Below, piece after piece: positions 45,329 to 54,400 of a DNA stretch of 64,000 bases; position 1 is the first letter of the stretch, and every line of letters begins with the position of its first letter. Both the position numbers and the translations under genes were made by a program. The stretch is from Alkalispirochaeta americana (lineage in GTDB: Bacteria > Spirochaetota > Spirochaetia > DSM-27196 > Alkalispirochaetaceae). The notes under the pieces were generated by a model, which was not told the DNA's origin, ran no database searches, and saw nothing but the letters and a program-made list of their open reading frames with translations. The stretch is from positions 62,001 to 126,000 of the forward strand of contig NZ_FTMS01000011.1 of assembly GCF_900156105.1 (NCBI RefSeq), in the 5' to 3' direction.

Positions 45329-45340
45329 AGCAATCTCCTT

Positions 45341-46231
45341 TCAGGCCTCTTTCATTTCTTCTGCCACAGGTCGCTGGCCTTGCACTTCCCGGTGAAAGAG
45401 AAGTTTCACGCTATTACAGGCAATGGCCAGGAGTATACGCAACCGGGAGGGTTTTACTTTTCCCTGGTAGACCCGAAAGGGGTTGTCCATAATCCGACGA
45501 GCTGTCCAGTTATACATATCCGAGGCCGTTTTGATGGGAATTAAAACTCTTCTGGTCAAATAGCGATATCCCCTTTCGCCCTCTTTCTGCCAGGCCCGGT
45601 ACAGACGGGATTGATCCCGGATAAAGGAGACGAACTCCTCCGGGTGAGCCCGGGCCTCGTCTCTGGTCAGGCCCGGCAGGGGACTCTCGCCCAGAGGGAG
45701 ATATCGCCGTCCCAGAGAAAGGTCCTCATCGATGTCCCGGATGAAATTAATGTACTGCATGGAACGTCCCAAAGCACGGGCACCGTCGTGGGCCGACCGG
45801 GGCAGGTCCAGTATTGCCGCCATAAACAATCCTATCACCTCGGCAGAGCCATAGATGTATTCCAGCACCTCTTCAATCCGGTCGTATTTATGACGGGTCA
45901 GATCCCACGCCATGGACTGAAGAAAGGCCTCGGCCCAGGAGGGATCAAAATTCTTGCGGCGGGCTAATTCGATAAAGCCGTCGATAATGGGATCGCCCGA
46001 TAGAGCATCCGGACCGGCAGCCCAGGTTTCACGGTAGCGCTGACAGAACCTGTAAAACCCGTCAGCATCCTGAGGGACAGCATCCACAAAGTTGTCAGCC
46101 ACCCGGACAAAACCATAGAGCAGGAAAACATCCTTCTTCACCGATTCCGGAAAGAAGAGGCTCGCGGTGTAGTAGGTTTTGCTCCCCGCTCTGAAAACCC
46201 GGGCGTACAGTTCCTGATGTTCACGGATCAT
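45341..46231 (-). CDS. crtB: Phytoene synthase
   Basis: The 296-aa enzyme joins two geranylgeranyl diphosphates to phytoene. It shows SKTYYTASLFFP, the first aspartate-rich motif in RVADNFVDAV, and the second in MQYINFIRDIDEDLSLGRRY followed by YLPLGE. Length is typical. Its ATG overlaps the stop codon of the upstream TPR-like gene (ATGA). The geranylgeranyl diphosphate synthase gene is not in the window. Confidence 0.95.
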   Translation of the reverse strand: MIREHQELYARVFRAGSKTYYTASLFFPESVKKDVFLLYGFVRVADNFVDAVPQDADGFYRFCQRYRETWAAGPDALSGDPIIDGFIELARRKNFDPSWAEAFLQSMAWDLTRHKYDRIEEVLEYIYGSAEVIGLFMAAILDLPRSAHDGARALGRSMQYINFIRDIDEDLSLGRRYLPLGESPLPGLTRDEARAHPEEFVSFIRDQSRLYRAWQKEGERGYRYLTRRVLIPIKTASDMYNWTARRIMDNPFRVYQGKVKPSRLRILLAIACNSVKLLFHREVQGQRPVAEEMKEA

Positions 46232-46995
46232 GGTGATTCCCCCTGACAGTTCCCTGCAGCAAGGGCAGGCAGCAGCTTCTCCCGGACCCAGTTCAGGTCC
46301 GGCTCAATGGTCAAAACCGTTTCAAGGACAGCAACCCCCTCCCCGATTTCTCCGATATGGCATAAACTTCTGGCCAGCCCAACCAGACTATTCAGGTAGA
46401 GCCATTTCTCACGAATCTTCAGATCCTCCTCAAATAGCCGCACCGCTTCCCGATAGGAATCGCGGGCACCTTCCTTGCTTCCTCCAAACAGGGCAGGTCT
46501 GTGAAAGAGCGCGTTGGCCCGCTCCAGCCATGCCAGGGGCTCCCGAGGATCCAGTTCCAGGGCATGATCGAGGGCTCGGGAACTTTCAGGGCCGAGCCGA
46601 AGCGCCTCAAGAGGCCGCAGGAGGATATGGAATCCCTTAATGCCCCCCCGGAGAGCCCAGGCGCGCGCATCCCCTTCGCTGTGGTGCATCAGGAGTTCCA
46701 GCTCCCGGCGAGCCCTGGAAAGGTGAGCCCGGGCCACGGTCTTCTCGCCCCGCTCCAGGGCGCTTCCTGTGTAGCCGTATCGCGCCAGCAGAAGGCTGTA
46801 GAGGTCTTCTGTCCGGGACCAGGCTGCGTATAATTGCTCGTACTGCTCGATGGTTTCGGCCCAGAGGGTGACGTTTCCCTCCACATAGGAACGGTATACC
46901 CGGTGGTGCAGACCGGTGGCTCCCTCCGAGGGATCAGCCCGGACCGTGAACGAGAAAAGGCACACTGACCAGAACACGAACACAGCCTTCGTCAT
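46228..46995 (-). CDS. Exported TPR-like protein heading the carotenoid operon
   Basis: The 255-aa protein has a signal peptide (KAVFVFWSVCLFSFTVRADP) and helix-pair repeats resembling tetratricopeptides (RAHLSRARRELELLMHHSEG, LDHALELDPREPLAWLERAN, VAVLETVLTIEPDLNWVREK). ATG 46995 has AGGAG 8 nt upstream; the ATG at 47031 lies inside a probable -10 box. I know of no defined role for it in carotenoid synthesis; it may help place enzymes or carry pigment at the membrane. It is coupled to crtB by 4 nt overlap. Confidence 0.75.
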   Translation of the reverse strand: MTKAVFVFWSVCLFSFTVRADPSEGATGLHHRVYRSYVEGNVTLWAETIEQYEQLYAAWSRTEDLYSLLLARYGYTGSALERGEKTVARAHLSRARRELELLMHHSEGDARAWALRGGIKGFHILLRPLEALRLGPESSRALDHALELDPREPLAWLERANALFHRPALFGGSKEGARDSYREAVRLFEEDLKIREKWLYLNSLVGLARSLCHIGEIGEGVAVLETVLTIEPDLNWVREKLLPALAAGNCQGESP

Positions 46996-47026
46996 GACGC
47001 CCGCTCCTGAAGGGATTTCCCTGAAG

Positions 47027-47053
47027 ATCATAATTCACCACGACCGATGTCAA
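47027..47053 (-). promoter_or_regulatory. Promoter of the carotenoid operon
   Basis: Minus strand: perfect TTGACA (47053-47048), a short 15-nt spacer, TATGAT (47032-47027; 5/6). Start of transcription near 47020 leaves a 25-nt leader with AGGAG before ATG 46995. The short spacer suggests a weak or activator-dependent promoter. Confidence 0.45.
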
Positions 47054-47068
47054 CAAATTTCCGATCCA

Positions 47069-47098
47069 TTCCGGGTATCATCGGTCTTCCGGGTATCA
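47069..47098 (-). repeat. Tandem TGATACCCGGAA repeats upstream of the carotenoid promoter
   Basis: TGATACCCGGAA occurs twice on the minus strand (47098-47087 and 47080-47069), 18 nt apart, 16-45 nt upstream of the -35 box; the first copy overlaps the ilvD stop codon. The core TGATACCCGG also occurs upstream of rpoN. Confidence 0.5.
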
Positions 47099-48787
47099 AC
47101 TTGTAACGGCCCCCGTGGCAGCGCTGCTGCAAAGGCGGGCAAACTTGGCCAGAGCCCCCCGATGATAGCCTGTCTCCCGGGGAGTCCAGTCCGCCCGGCG
47201 ACTCTCCAGTTCCTTCTCCTCCAGGTGCACCGTGAGTTCCTTTGTTGCCGTACTGATGGTGATGAGGTCTCCGTCCCGGACAAGTCCGACAGGACCTCCT
47301 GCCTGCGCTTCCGGCGCCACATGACCTACCACCATGCCGTGACTTCCGCCGGAAAATCTGCCATCCGTTATAAGAGCAACCTTCTTGCTGAGCCCCGCCC
47401 CAGCTATCGCCGCCGTGGGAGAGAGCATTTCCCGCATTCCCGGACCTCCCTTGGGGCCTTCGTAGCGGATCACCACCACATCTCCGGCAACTACCCGGTC
47501 CTGGAGAATCGCCTCCAGGGCCTCCTCCTCGTTGTTGAATACCCGGGCGGGGCCGGTGTGACTGAACTCGTTGAGTCCGCAGGTTTTCACGACGGCTCCT
47601 TCGGGGGCCAGATTTCCCTTGAGTATGGCCACTGGTCCCCGGGGTTGCTCGGGATCGGCAAAACTCCGCACCACCTCCTGCCCCTCCAGCCGTACCTGGA
47701 CCCTGGAGAGGTTTTCTGCCAGGGTTTTGCCGGTAACGGTCATGCAATCACCGTGCAAGAGCCCCTCGTCCAGGAGCATGCGCATTACCATCTGCACCCC
47801 CCCCACCTTGTACAAGTCTATCATCACGTAGCGTCCCGCCGGCTTCATGTTCGTCACGATGGGGGTTGAATCGTAGAAATGATTGAAATCGTCGATCGAA
47901 AGCTCCACGTCAACCTCCCGGGCCAGGGCGAGCAGGTGCAACACTGCATTGGTGGAACCTCCCAGGGCCATCACAAGGCGTATGGCGTTCTCGAAAGCCC
48001 GGCGGGTCATGATATCCCGGGGAAGAAGATCCTCCCTGAGACAGTTCATCAGGGCGTCGGCGCTGGCCTCCATAACCCACTGCCGATGCTCGCTCACGGC
48101 AGGGACGGAGGCGCTCCCGGGAATGCTCATGCCGATAGCCTCCATGGCCGAAGCCATGGTATTCGCCGTGTACATTCCGCCGCAGGCCCCCGCGCCGGGA
48201 CAGGCTGCTTTTTCAATGAGCAACCGCTCCTCGTCGGTGATCGCTCCCGCGCTGCAGGCTCCTACCGCCTCGAAGGCGCTCACGATATCTACGGGTTCTC
48301 CCCGGTGAATCCCCGGAGCGATGGATCCGCCGTAGACAAAGACAGAGGGAACGTTCATGCGGGCCATTCCCATGACCGTTCCCGGAATTGTCTTATCGCA
48401 GCCCCCTATGCCCAGAAGACCGTCCATCTGGTGTCCCCGGGCCGAGAGTTCTATCACATCGGCGATCACTTCCCGGGAAACCAGGGAGGATTTCATTCCT
48501 TCGTGACCCATGGCCTCTCCATCGGTGACCACAAAGGTGTGAAAGGTAAGGGGCATTGATCCAGACTCCTTGAGCCTGGACCGGGAATAGCGGGCAATTT
48601 GATCCAGGTGCATATTACAGGGGCTGACGTCACTGTCGGCGCTGGCAATTCCCACGATCGGCTTGGTAAAATCATCGTCCTCAAACCCCACGGCCCGGAG
48701 CATTGCCCGGTTTGCCGTGCGTTCTACCCCTTGAGTCATGGCTCTCGACTTTTTGTTTAGTATTTTTGTCATGTTTTTGTCTGGCAT
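47096..48787 (-). CDS. ilvD: Dihydroxy-acid dehydratase
   Basis: The 563-aa iron-sulfur enzyme makes 2-oxo acids in valine, leucine and isoleucine synthesis. Cluster cysteines are seen in [26 protein letters not shown] and [16 protein letters not shown]. The C-terminal signature [16 protein letters not shown] is present. ATG 48787 has GGAAGGAG about 7 nt upstream. It is a lone gene here; ilvC and ilvBN are not adjacent. It shares a 148-nt divergent region with hsp20. Confidence 0.96.
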   Translation of the reverse strand: MPDKNMTKILNKKSRAMTQGVERTANRAMLRAVGFEDDDFTKPIVGIASADSDVSPCNMHLDQIARYSRSRLKESGSMPLTFHTFVVTDGEAMGHEGMKSSLVSREVIADVIELSARGHQMDGLLGIGGCDKTIPGTVMGMARMNVPSVFVYGGSIAPGIHRGEPVDIVSAFEAVGACSAGAITDEERLLIEKAACPGAGACGGMYTANTMASAMEAIGMSIPGSASVPAVSEHRQWVMEASADALMNCLREDLLPRDIMTRRAFENAIRLVMALGGSTNAVLHLLALAREVDVELSIDDFNHFYDSTPIVTNMKPAGRYVMIDLYKVGGVQMVMRMLLDEGLLHGDCMTVTGKTLAENLSRVQVRLEGQEVVRSFADPEQPRGPVAILKGNLAPEGAVVKTCGLNEFSHTGPARVFNNEEEALEAILQDRVVAGDVVVIRYEGPKGGPGMREMLSPTAAIAGAGLSKKVALITDGRFSGGSHGMVVGHVAPEAQAGGPVGLVRDGDLITISTATKELTVHLEEKELESRRADWTPRETGYHRGALAKFARLCSSAATGAVTS

Positions 48788-48935
48788 GTTTTCTCCTTCC
48801 GCGAGGAAAAGGTACTACCATCGTTTCCCCGGGAACAGCATTTTGCACTATATTAGATGAGTACGGTGCCGAAAGGGCCGTTGGTGCGGGTCCGCAGGAC
48901 CGCCCCATTACTCAAACCACCAGGGAGGTGATGAC

Positions 48936-49430
48936 ATGCACAACAGGGACTATCTGGATCTGGGACAGCTTTTCGATCACATTTTCGAAGCCACCGAGGA
49001 GTTCGCCAATACCTTTGGGGATCTTGGCTTCGATTTCCGGAAATCGGCAGAGCATCGCAACTATTATTCTCTGTACTCGTTTCCCCCGGCGAACATCTAC
49101 ATGATGCCCGACAAAACCATCGTCTTTGAATTTGCCCTGGCAGGATACCGGGATACCCAGGTTTCCCTGGAGTTCTCCGGCGACTACATGGTGCTCAGTG
49201 CCGCTGAACCCGAGGCATGCGCCAACGCGGACCAGGTTATCTTTTTTCACCGACGGCTCAAACTCAAGGAGATCCCACCCCAGAAGTACTACGTTCCCGA
49301 AGACAAGTTTGACCGGGAACAGGCCAAGGCGGTCTTCCGCAACGGCATTCTCAAGGTAACAGTCCCCTCCCGGGAAGAAGTGAGAAACCCTGGGGGAATG
49401 AAGATCAAGATCGTCAGCGACGAGGACTAA
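48936..49430 (+). CDS. Small heat shock protein (Hsp20/alpha-crystallin family)
   Basis: The 164-aa chaperone holds unfolding proteins. The alpha-crystallin domain runs from about 48 to 150, with the family motif NGILKVTVPSREE and the strand pattern VFEFALAGYRDTQVSLEFSG. A C-terminal IxI-like tail appears as KIKIV. GGGAGGTGATGAC precedes ATG 48936. In the leader GGTCC/GGACC can pair, but I cannot show a thermosensor. Its TAA interlocks with the TAG of the convergent DUF2797 gene. Confidence 0.92.
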   Translation: MHNRDYLDLGQLFDHIFEATEEFANTFGDLGFDFRKSAEHRNYYSLYSFPPANIYMMPDKTIVFEFALAGYRDTQVSLEFSGDYMVLSAAEPEACANADQVIFFHRRLKLKEIPPQKYYVPEDKFDREQAKAVFRNGILKVTVPSREEVRNPGGMKIKIVSDED

Positions 49431-50290
49431 CCGCCAAGAACCGAGATCCGAAGGCGAAACCCGCTGTGGCGCCGTACATTCAGGACGGCGCCTCCTTCAA
49501 AGATCAGGTACTGCCCCCGGATTCCCTGAAGAATGCTCTCTACCAGGGGAGTTTTTGCCAGGTTCACTGACTTGACCTTCTCCGGCGGGGCAATCACAGG
49601 ATAGGAGATCGTCAGCGGCTCAGCCTGGCCGGGTTGCACCAGATATTCCGTTAGCTCCGGCTCACAGTCAGCCAAAAGCTCCCGTACCCGTTGCAGTTCC
49701 ACTGCCAGATCCACGGGATCAGCCGGTGTCTCGTCTTTCAGCATACGCTGCCAGGCAGTCCGGTCTGTATAGAGCGCTTTCATGGCCACCTCGATCCGCC
49801 CCGCCAGCTGGCGGTAGGGAACGCGGGCGATCACCACCGCCCAGGAGGCTCCCTGGTCTATCCAGCGCACAGGAACCTGGGTCAGTCGGGTGACCCCTAC
49901 CTTCAGGGCGCTGGACCGGGCAAAGTAGACGGCGTGGGGCTGGTTGTGATGGTCTTCTTCCCACTGAACGTCCCGGCCGCGCCCCAGGTGAGCCTCACAC
50001 AGTTCCGGTTTCACGATACACTCGGCCGCCTCGGGGGCGTTGCGAAAACAGGGGTAGCAGAATCCCTCGCCAAAAACTTTTTTGAGAGCGGTCCCGCAGC
50101 GAACACAGGCGTACTCACCCCGGTGCTCCAACCGCAGGGGTTTGCCCAGAAAGGTGCTGATGGGAAGAGTCCGAACCGCCGCCGGAGAGGTGCCAACCCC
50201 CGACCGGGGATCTTCAAGCCGCATTTCGTAAGCCACCTGGCCACTCTCAATCCGGACAGGCATCTTTACTGCTATTCCCGTTGCTTCCAT
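49427..50290 (-). CDS. DUF2797 family protein with zinc ribbon
   Basis: The 287-aa protein has a four-cysteine zinc ribbon (CVRCG and CYPCF, about residues 60-85) and DUF2797-family stretches HAVYFARSSALKVGVTRLTQ, RWIDQGASWAVVIARVPYRQ and GIRGQYLIFEGGAVLNVRRH. A nucleic-acid-related role is plausible, but function is unknown. ATG 50290 is used because longer frames run antisense to the HAD gene. It starts 45 nt from the divergent HAD gene. Confidence 0.85.
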   Translation of the reverse strand: MEATGIAVKMPVRIESGQVAYEMRLEDPRSGVGTSPAAVRTLPISTFLGKPLRLEHRGEYACVRCGTALKKVFGEGFCYPCFRNAPEAAECIVKPELCEAHLGRGRDVQWEEDHHNQPHAVYFARSSALKVGVTRLTQVPVRWIDQGASWAVVIARVPYRQLAGRIEVAMKALYTDRTAWQRMLKDETPADPVDLAVELQRVRELLADCEPELTEYLVQPGQAEPLTISYPVIAPPEKVKSVNLAKTPLVESILQGIRGQYLIFEGGAVLNVRRHSGFRLRISVLGG

Positions 50291-50299
50291 GGCCCTATC

Positions 50300-50328
50300 T
50301 TGCACCGACCGGGAGGGGCGCGTACAGT
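50300..50328 (+). promoter_or_regulatory. Possible promoter of the HAD gene giving a leaderless message
   Basis: TTGCAC (50300-50305), 17-nt spacer and TACAGT (50323-50328; 4/6) lie exactly 7 nt before ATG 50336. A GGGAGGGG stretch is too far (17 nt) to serve as ribosome site. Confidence 0.35.
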
Positions 50329-50335
50329 ACGTGCC

Positions 50336-51148
50336 ATGTATAGATTGATCGCAACAGACATTGATGACACCCTTCTGGCCCCGGACGGTTCCTTTCCCGA
50401 GGTTAATCGGCTTGCTCTGGCGCGCTTGCACCGCCAGGGTGTGGCGGTGGTTCTCAGCTCGGGCAGAGCCACCGTAAGCATGAGGCCCTTCGCCGAGAAA
50501 ATTGGCCCCGCCGACGATACGGAGTATCTCATTTCCTTCAACGGGGCCCGGGTGAGTACCGTGAAGTCCGACACCGTTCTGTTTCAGCATCTTCTGTCTC
50601 AGGAGGCGGTGAGAATCGTCATGGAGTACGCCCGGAAGGAATCCCTTCTCGTTCACGGGTACCGGGACGAGTCCTTTCTGACTGAACAGGACCATCCCCG
50701 CAGCGCTCGCTACGCCCGGGATACGGGAATGAACTGCCTGCAGACACCCGATATGGCAGCAGACCTTCCCCTGGGTTCACCCAAACTGCTTGTTATCGGA
50801 GATCCCCGGGAATTGCCGCGCCACAGGGACGAGTTGATAAAACGCTCCCGGGGCCTCTTCGACGGAGTCTTCTCAAAGCCGGAATACCTGGAAATCATGG
50901 CCCCCGGGGTGAGTAAGGGCAAGGCCCTGCACGAACTGGCGGGGCACCTGAAAATTCCCCTGGAGGAAACCATTGCTCTGGGGGACAGCCTGAACGATCT
51001 GGAGATGATCGCCACAGCGGGGCTGGGGATCGCCGTGGCCAACGCCCGGGACGAGCTGAAAGGTGTGGCCGATCTGGTGCTGGCCCAGACCGCATCCGAA
51101 GGGGCTGTCGCAGAGGTGGCGCGCCGTTTTTGGAGCATCACCGCTTGA
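50336..51148 (+). CDS. Cof-type HAD-IIB family phosphatase
   Basis: The 270-aa hydrolase has motif I ATDIDDTLLAPDG, motif II VVLSSGRA, a C2B cap in the middle, motif III Lys in VSKGKALHEL, and motif IV GDSLNDLEMIATAGLGIAVA. Such enzymes dephosphorylate sugar phosphates, FMN or similar small molecules; the substrate cannot be told from sequence. The upstream in-frame extension back to 49691 lies opposite the DUF2797 gene and is not coding. Its stop codon overlaps the -35 box of the tRNA-Leu promoter. Confidence 0.92.
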   Translation: MYRLIATDIDDTLLAPDGSFPEVNRLALARLHRQGVAVVLSSGRATVSMRPFAEKIGPADDTEYLISFNGARVSTVKSDTVLFQHLLSQEAVRIVMEYARKESLLVHGYRDESFLTEQDHPRSARYARDTGMNCLQTPDMAADLPLGSPKLLVIGDPRELPRHRDELIKRSRGLFDGVFSKPEYLEIMAPGVSKGKALHELAGHLKIPLEETIALGDSLNDLEMIATAGLGIAVANARDELKGVADLVLAQTASEGAVAEVARRFWSITA

Positions 51149-51173
51149 CACAAGAGGCCCCTGTCGCTACCAT
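51145..51173 (+). promoter_or_regulatory. Promoter of tRNA-Leu
   Basis: Perfect TTGACA (51145-51150), 17-nt spacer, TACCAT (51168-51173; 4/6), 14 nt before the mature tRNA 5' end. The -35 box includes the TGA stop of the HAD gene. Confidence 0.75.
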
Positions 51174-51187
51174 GTTCCACGGTTGTT

Positions 51188-51271
51188 GCCCGAGTGGCGG
51201 AACTGGTAGACGCGCTAGGTTCAGGGTCTAGTGTCCTTACGGACGTGGAGGTTCAAGTCCTCTCTCGGGCA
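51188..51271 (+). tRNA. tRNA-Leu (anticodon CAG)
   Basis: The 84-nt class II tRNA has acceptor stem GCCCGAG/CTCGGGC, a D arm with GGTAGA, anticodon stem CTAGG/TCTAG with loop TTCAGGG (anticodon CAG, reading CUG), a long variable arm GTCC-TTAC-GGAC, and T arm GGAGG-TTCAAGT-CCTCT. The discriminator is A (51271); CCA is not encoded (ACA follows), so it must be added after transcription. It has its own promoter and terminator. Confidence 0.97.
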
Positions 51272-51276
51272 CAAAA

Positions 51277-51316
51277 GGCCGTCGGTCATTGCAGACCGGC
51301 GGCCTTTTTGTTTTTT
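51277..51316 (+). terminator. Rho-independent terminator of tRNA-Leu
   Basis: GGCCGTCGGTC (51277-51287) pairs with GACCGGCGGCC (51294-51304), one G-U pair, 6-nt loop, followed by TTTTTG and TTTTTT. It begins 5 nt past the mature tRNA end. Confidence 0.93.
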
Positions 51317-51412
51317 CTGGCCTTTGCATTTTCTGCCCTTCCGCTCCCCGCCCGGACCAGATCCCGCAGATTTCCCCGAAAAAATCCGGCCAGTCTTGAA
51401 CCCCGGCATCCC

Positions 51413-54400
51413 ATGAACTACCCTTTCTGTACCGTGGACACCACAACGTTGCATGGGCCGAAAGTAACCGTCAGCACCTCGTTCCTGCGGGACAGGGCGT
51501 TGTTATTGCTGGCAGGACAGGCTTTTTTTACAGGACTCTCCTTCGGGTTGCTCTTCAACGTGGCCTATACCCTGCTGGTGGTGGAGTTTGGTTCCGCCGG
51601 CCTGAGAACCGTCTATGTTCTGGTGGGGGTGACCGTTCCCTTCTTCACGATCGGTTTCAACGCGCTGGAAGGGAAACTCCATCTAGCCAGGACATCCCTG
51701 ATCGTCACGGCCCTTTTCACGGTTCTTTTTTTCCTGGCCTATTTTGCCTTGCTCTTCCTGAACCTTTCCTGGGTCATCTACGCCCTTATGGTGATGAATA
51801 CCATGGGAACTCTCTACCTGATGATGCTGCGGGGATCCCAGGCGGTGGAGATCTACGATGCCAGAACGATAAAAAACCGCTACCCCAAGATTACCGGCGG
51901 GGAGATACTCGCCGTGGTTCTTGCCGGTATCATGGTGGGCCCCCTGACAACTCTCACGGGCTCCCTGGAACGGCTCCTGATTGTGGGAGGGGTCTCCATG
52001 ACAGGTGCGTTCCTGATGGTTTTGATGGTTGTCGGTGAGTACATCGGCCCGGCAGAGGCCCGGCACCACGCCCATCGTCACGAACAGAGCCGGCGCAAAA
52101 GCGATCACGGGGTCCGGGCCTTCCTGGCAATTCTGGGAAAACGCTATACCCTGCTGGTTTTTGGATACCAGATGATCACCTCCATGATCTCCCTGCTGGT
52201 GCAATATATTGTGTACTCCCAGGCGCAGCGCTTCTTTTTGACCCAGTCCGAGATGAGTCAGTTCATTGGTCTGGCAAAATCTGGGACAACCGCTGTGAGC
52301 TTCCTCTTTCTCAGTTTTGCAGCGGGGCGCCTGTTGATACGCTTTGGTATGCCCCTGGGCCTGGCGGGAAGCCCTGCGGGAGTATCAGTAATGCTTGTGG
52401 CTGCTCTGGTAGCAGGCCTGGTCGAGGGAACTCCCGGCAGATGGTTTTTTATCCTGGTAGTGGTCTCCCAGTTTGTCGACTACGCAATGTATTCCGGTTT
52501 CGTAAAAACCTCTATCCAAAGCGCCTTCCAGCCGTTGCCTCCAAAAGAACGGGATATCGTTCATACCTTTGCCCAGGGGATCGGAATTCCCGTCAGTTAC
52601 GGCCTGGCGGGGCTGTTGCTTGTCTCCTTCGCCCGGATGACGCGCTACACCCCAACCGTGGCGGCCTACCTCACACTGATAGTGACGGGCCTCTGCGGAG
52701 TGGTGGGATTCTTTCTCTACCGGGCCTATAGTGCCCAGCTCCGCAAGACCCTCAGCCGGCGGAACATTGGCGAGATGGAACTCAATCTGGAAGACGCATC
52801 CACAATGCAGGTTGTGGACCGGCTTCTTGAAGCGCAAGACCCCTGGATCCTTCGTAGCGGTCTGGACCTTCTGGAGAAGGCGGCCCACCCCTCATATACC
52901 GATAGAATCCGGGACCTGCTGGAACGCCCTTTGCAGACAGAAGCCCGGAGGGATCTGCTGGAGCGGATAGAACGGGCGAAACCAGCCTGGGGAAAGGATG
53001 CCGCGGAGCGGGCGGTTCTGCAATCGGACGATACGTCCCTCCGCTCTGCAGGAATCAGGGCGCTCTGCGCCACCGTGGATGAGCCGGCCAGTTCTGTGTC
53101 GGAATATCTCGAGAGCCCCTCTCCGGAGATCAGAAGCGCCGCCGTAAGCGGATTATTCCTCTACGGAGGAATTAATGGAATCCTTCAGGCTGGAAACGTC
53201 TTCAACTCCATGCTTGGTAGCTCTGATATCCAGGAGCGGGTCGAAGCGGCAAGCATACTGGAACGAACAGGAATCAGAAATTTCTACCATCCCCTGATAG
53301 GTCTGCTGAAAGACCCCTCGGAGAGCGTGGTTACGGCATCTCTCAAGGCAGCTGGCATGGTCTGCCACCCGGCACTGATCCCGGAAGTGCTTCCCTGGAT
53401 TGATCCGGTAAGCACCCGGGCCGAAGCCATCTCCGCTTTGGTCAGGTTTGAGGGAGACCTTCTTCCCTGGTTAAAGAGGTGTCTCGAGGGGGATCCGGAA
53501 ATTCCTTTCCCTCGATCGATCAGAATGATCCGCCTCTGCGCCCGGATTTCCGATCCTCGGGTGGGAACGCTTCTCGAAGAGGCCCTCATGACCCGGAGCA
53601 ACGGCGAGATGGCGGCAACGGTTCAAAGCGCTCTCTCGCAACGGGGCTACCGGGCCGTATCACCGGAGACAAGAAAAAGAGTTCTGGAACGGATTCTGGA
53701 AAACTCGGAAAAGGCAGCCCGGATTCTTGTGGCAACCCATCTGCTTGAAGCCCTGCACCAGGAGATCAGACCTCTCATATCTGCGCTTCAGGACCAGTAC
53801 CGGCGACAGGAGGACCGGATTTTCACCCTCTGCACCCTGCTGTACAATCCCGACGAGATCATGGGAGCCCGGGGAAAAATAATGGAGGGCACGGCAAAAC
53901 AGAAAGCCCTGGCAAGTGAGATGCTCGATGTGCTCCTGGAGCCCGAGATCAAGCGTCATGTGATTGCCGTGATCGAAAATACAGAAACCGGGGATATCCC
54001 GCTACTCCGCGAGCTCTTTGGTTTATCCGTCATTGACGGGCACGGGCAGATACAAGAAATCCTGACCCAAAACGATCTTTGGCCGGAACAATGGTTGCGC
54101 ACCTGCGCCGAGTACGCGGCTGCCGTGACGGGAATAGCCGGTCACACCCTGGAGGAATCTATGCTGACCACAATTGAACGGGTGATGACCCTGAAAGCTG
54201 CCGATATATTCTCCACCATTCCCGATGCAGTACTGGCACATATCGCTTCTATCGGAGAGGACGTGGACGCTCCGCCAAAGGAAACTTTTATAAAAAAAGG
54301 CGAGATGGGCGACTGCATGTACATCATTCGGGAGGGACGGGTTTCGGTCCACGATGAGACCAGGAGCTTCGCCGAACTCGGGCCGGGTCAGGTGGTGGGA

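Noticed and set aside
48821-48910. Sigma-54 or heat-shock sigma promoter for hsp20
   Set aside because: A TTGCA near 48844 has no GG at the required -24 spacing, and CCCCATTA at 48903-48910 has only a poor -35 at 16 nt. TATATT at 48849-48854 also lacks a -35 box, so no promoter is called.
49691-50335. 215-codon N-terminal extension of the HAD gene
   Set aside because: It runs antisense to the DUF2797 gene; HAD motif I starts at ATG 50336 as in the family.
51194-51412. Extension of the transporter-like gene back through the tRNA
   Set aside because: The frame passes through tRNA-Leu and its terminator, so it cannot be coding.
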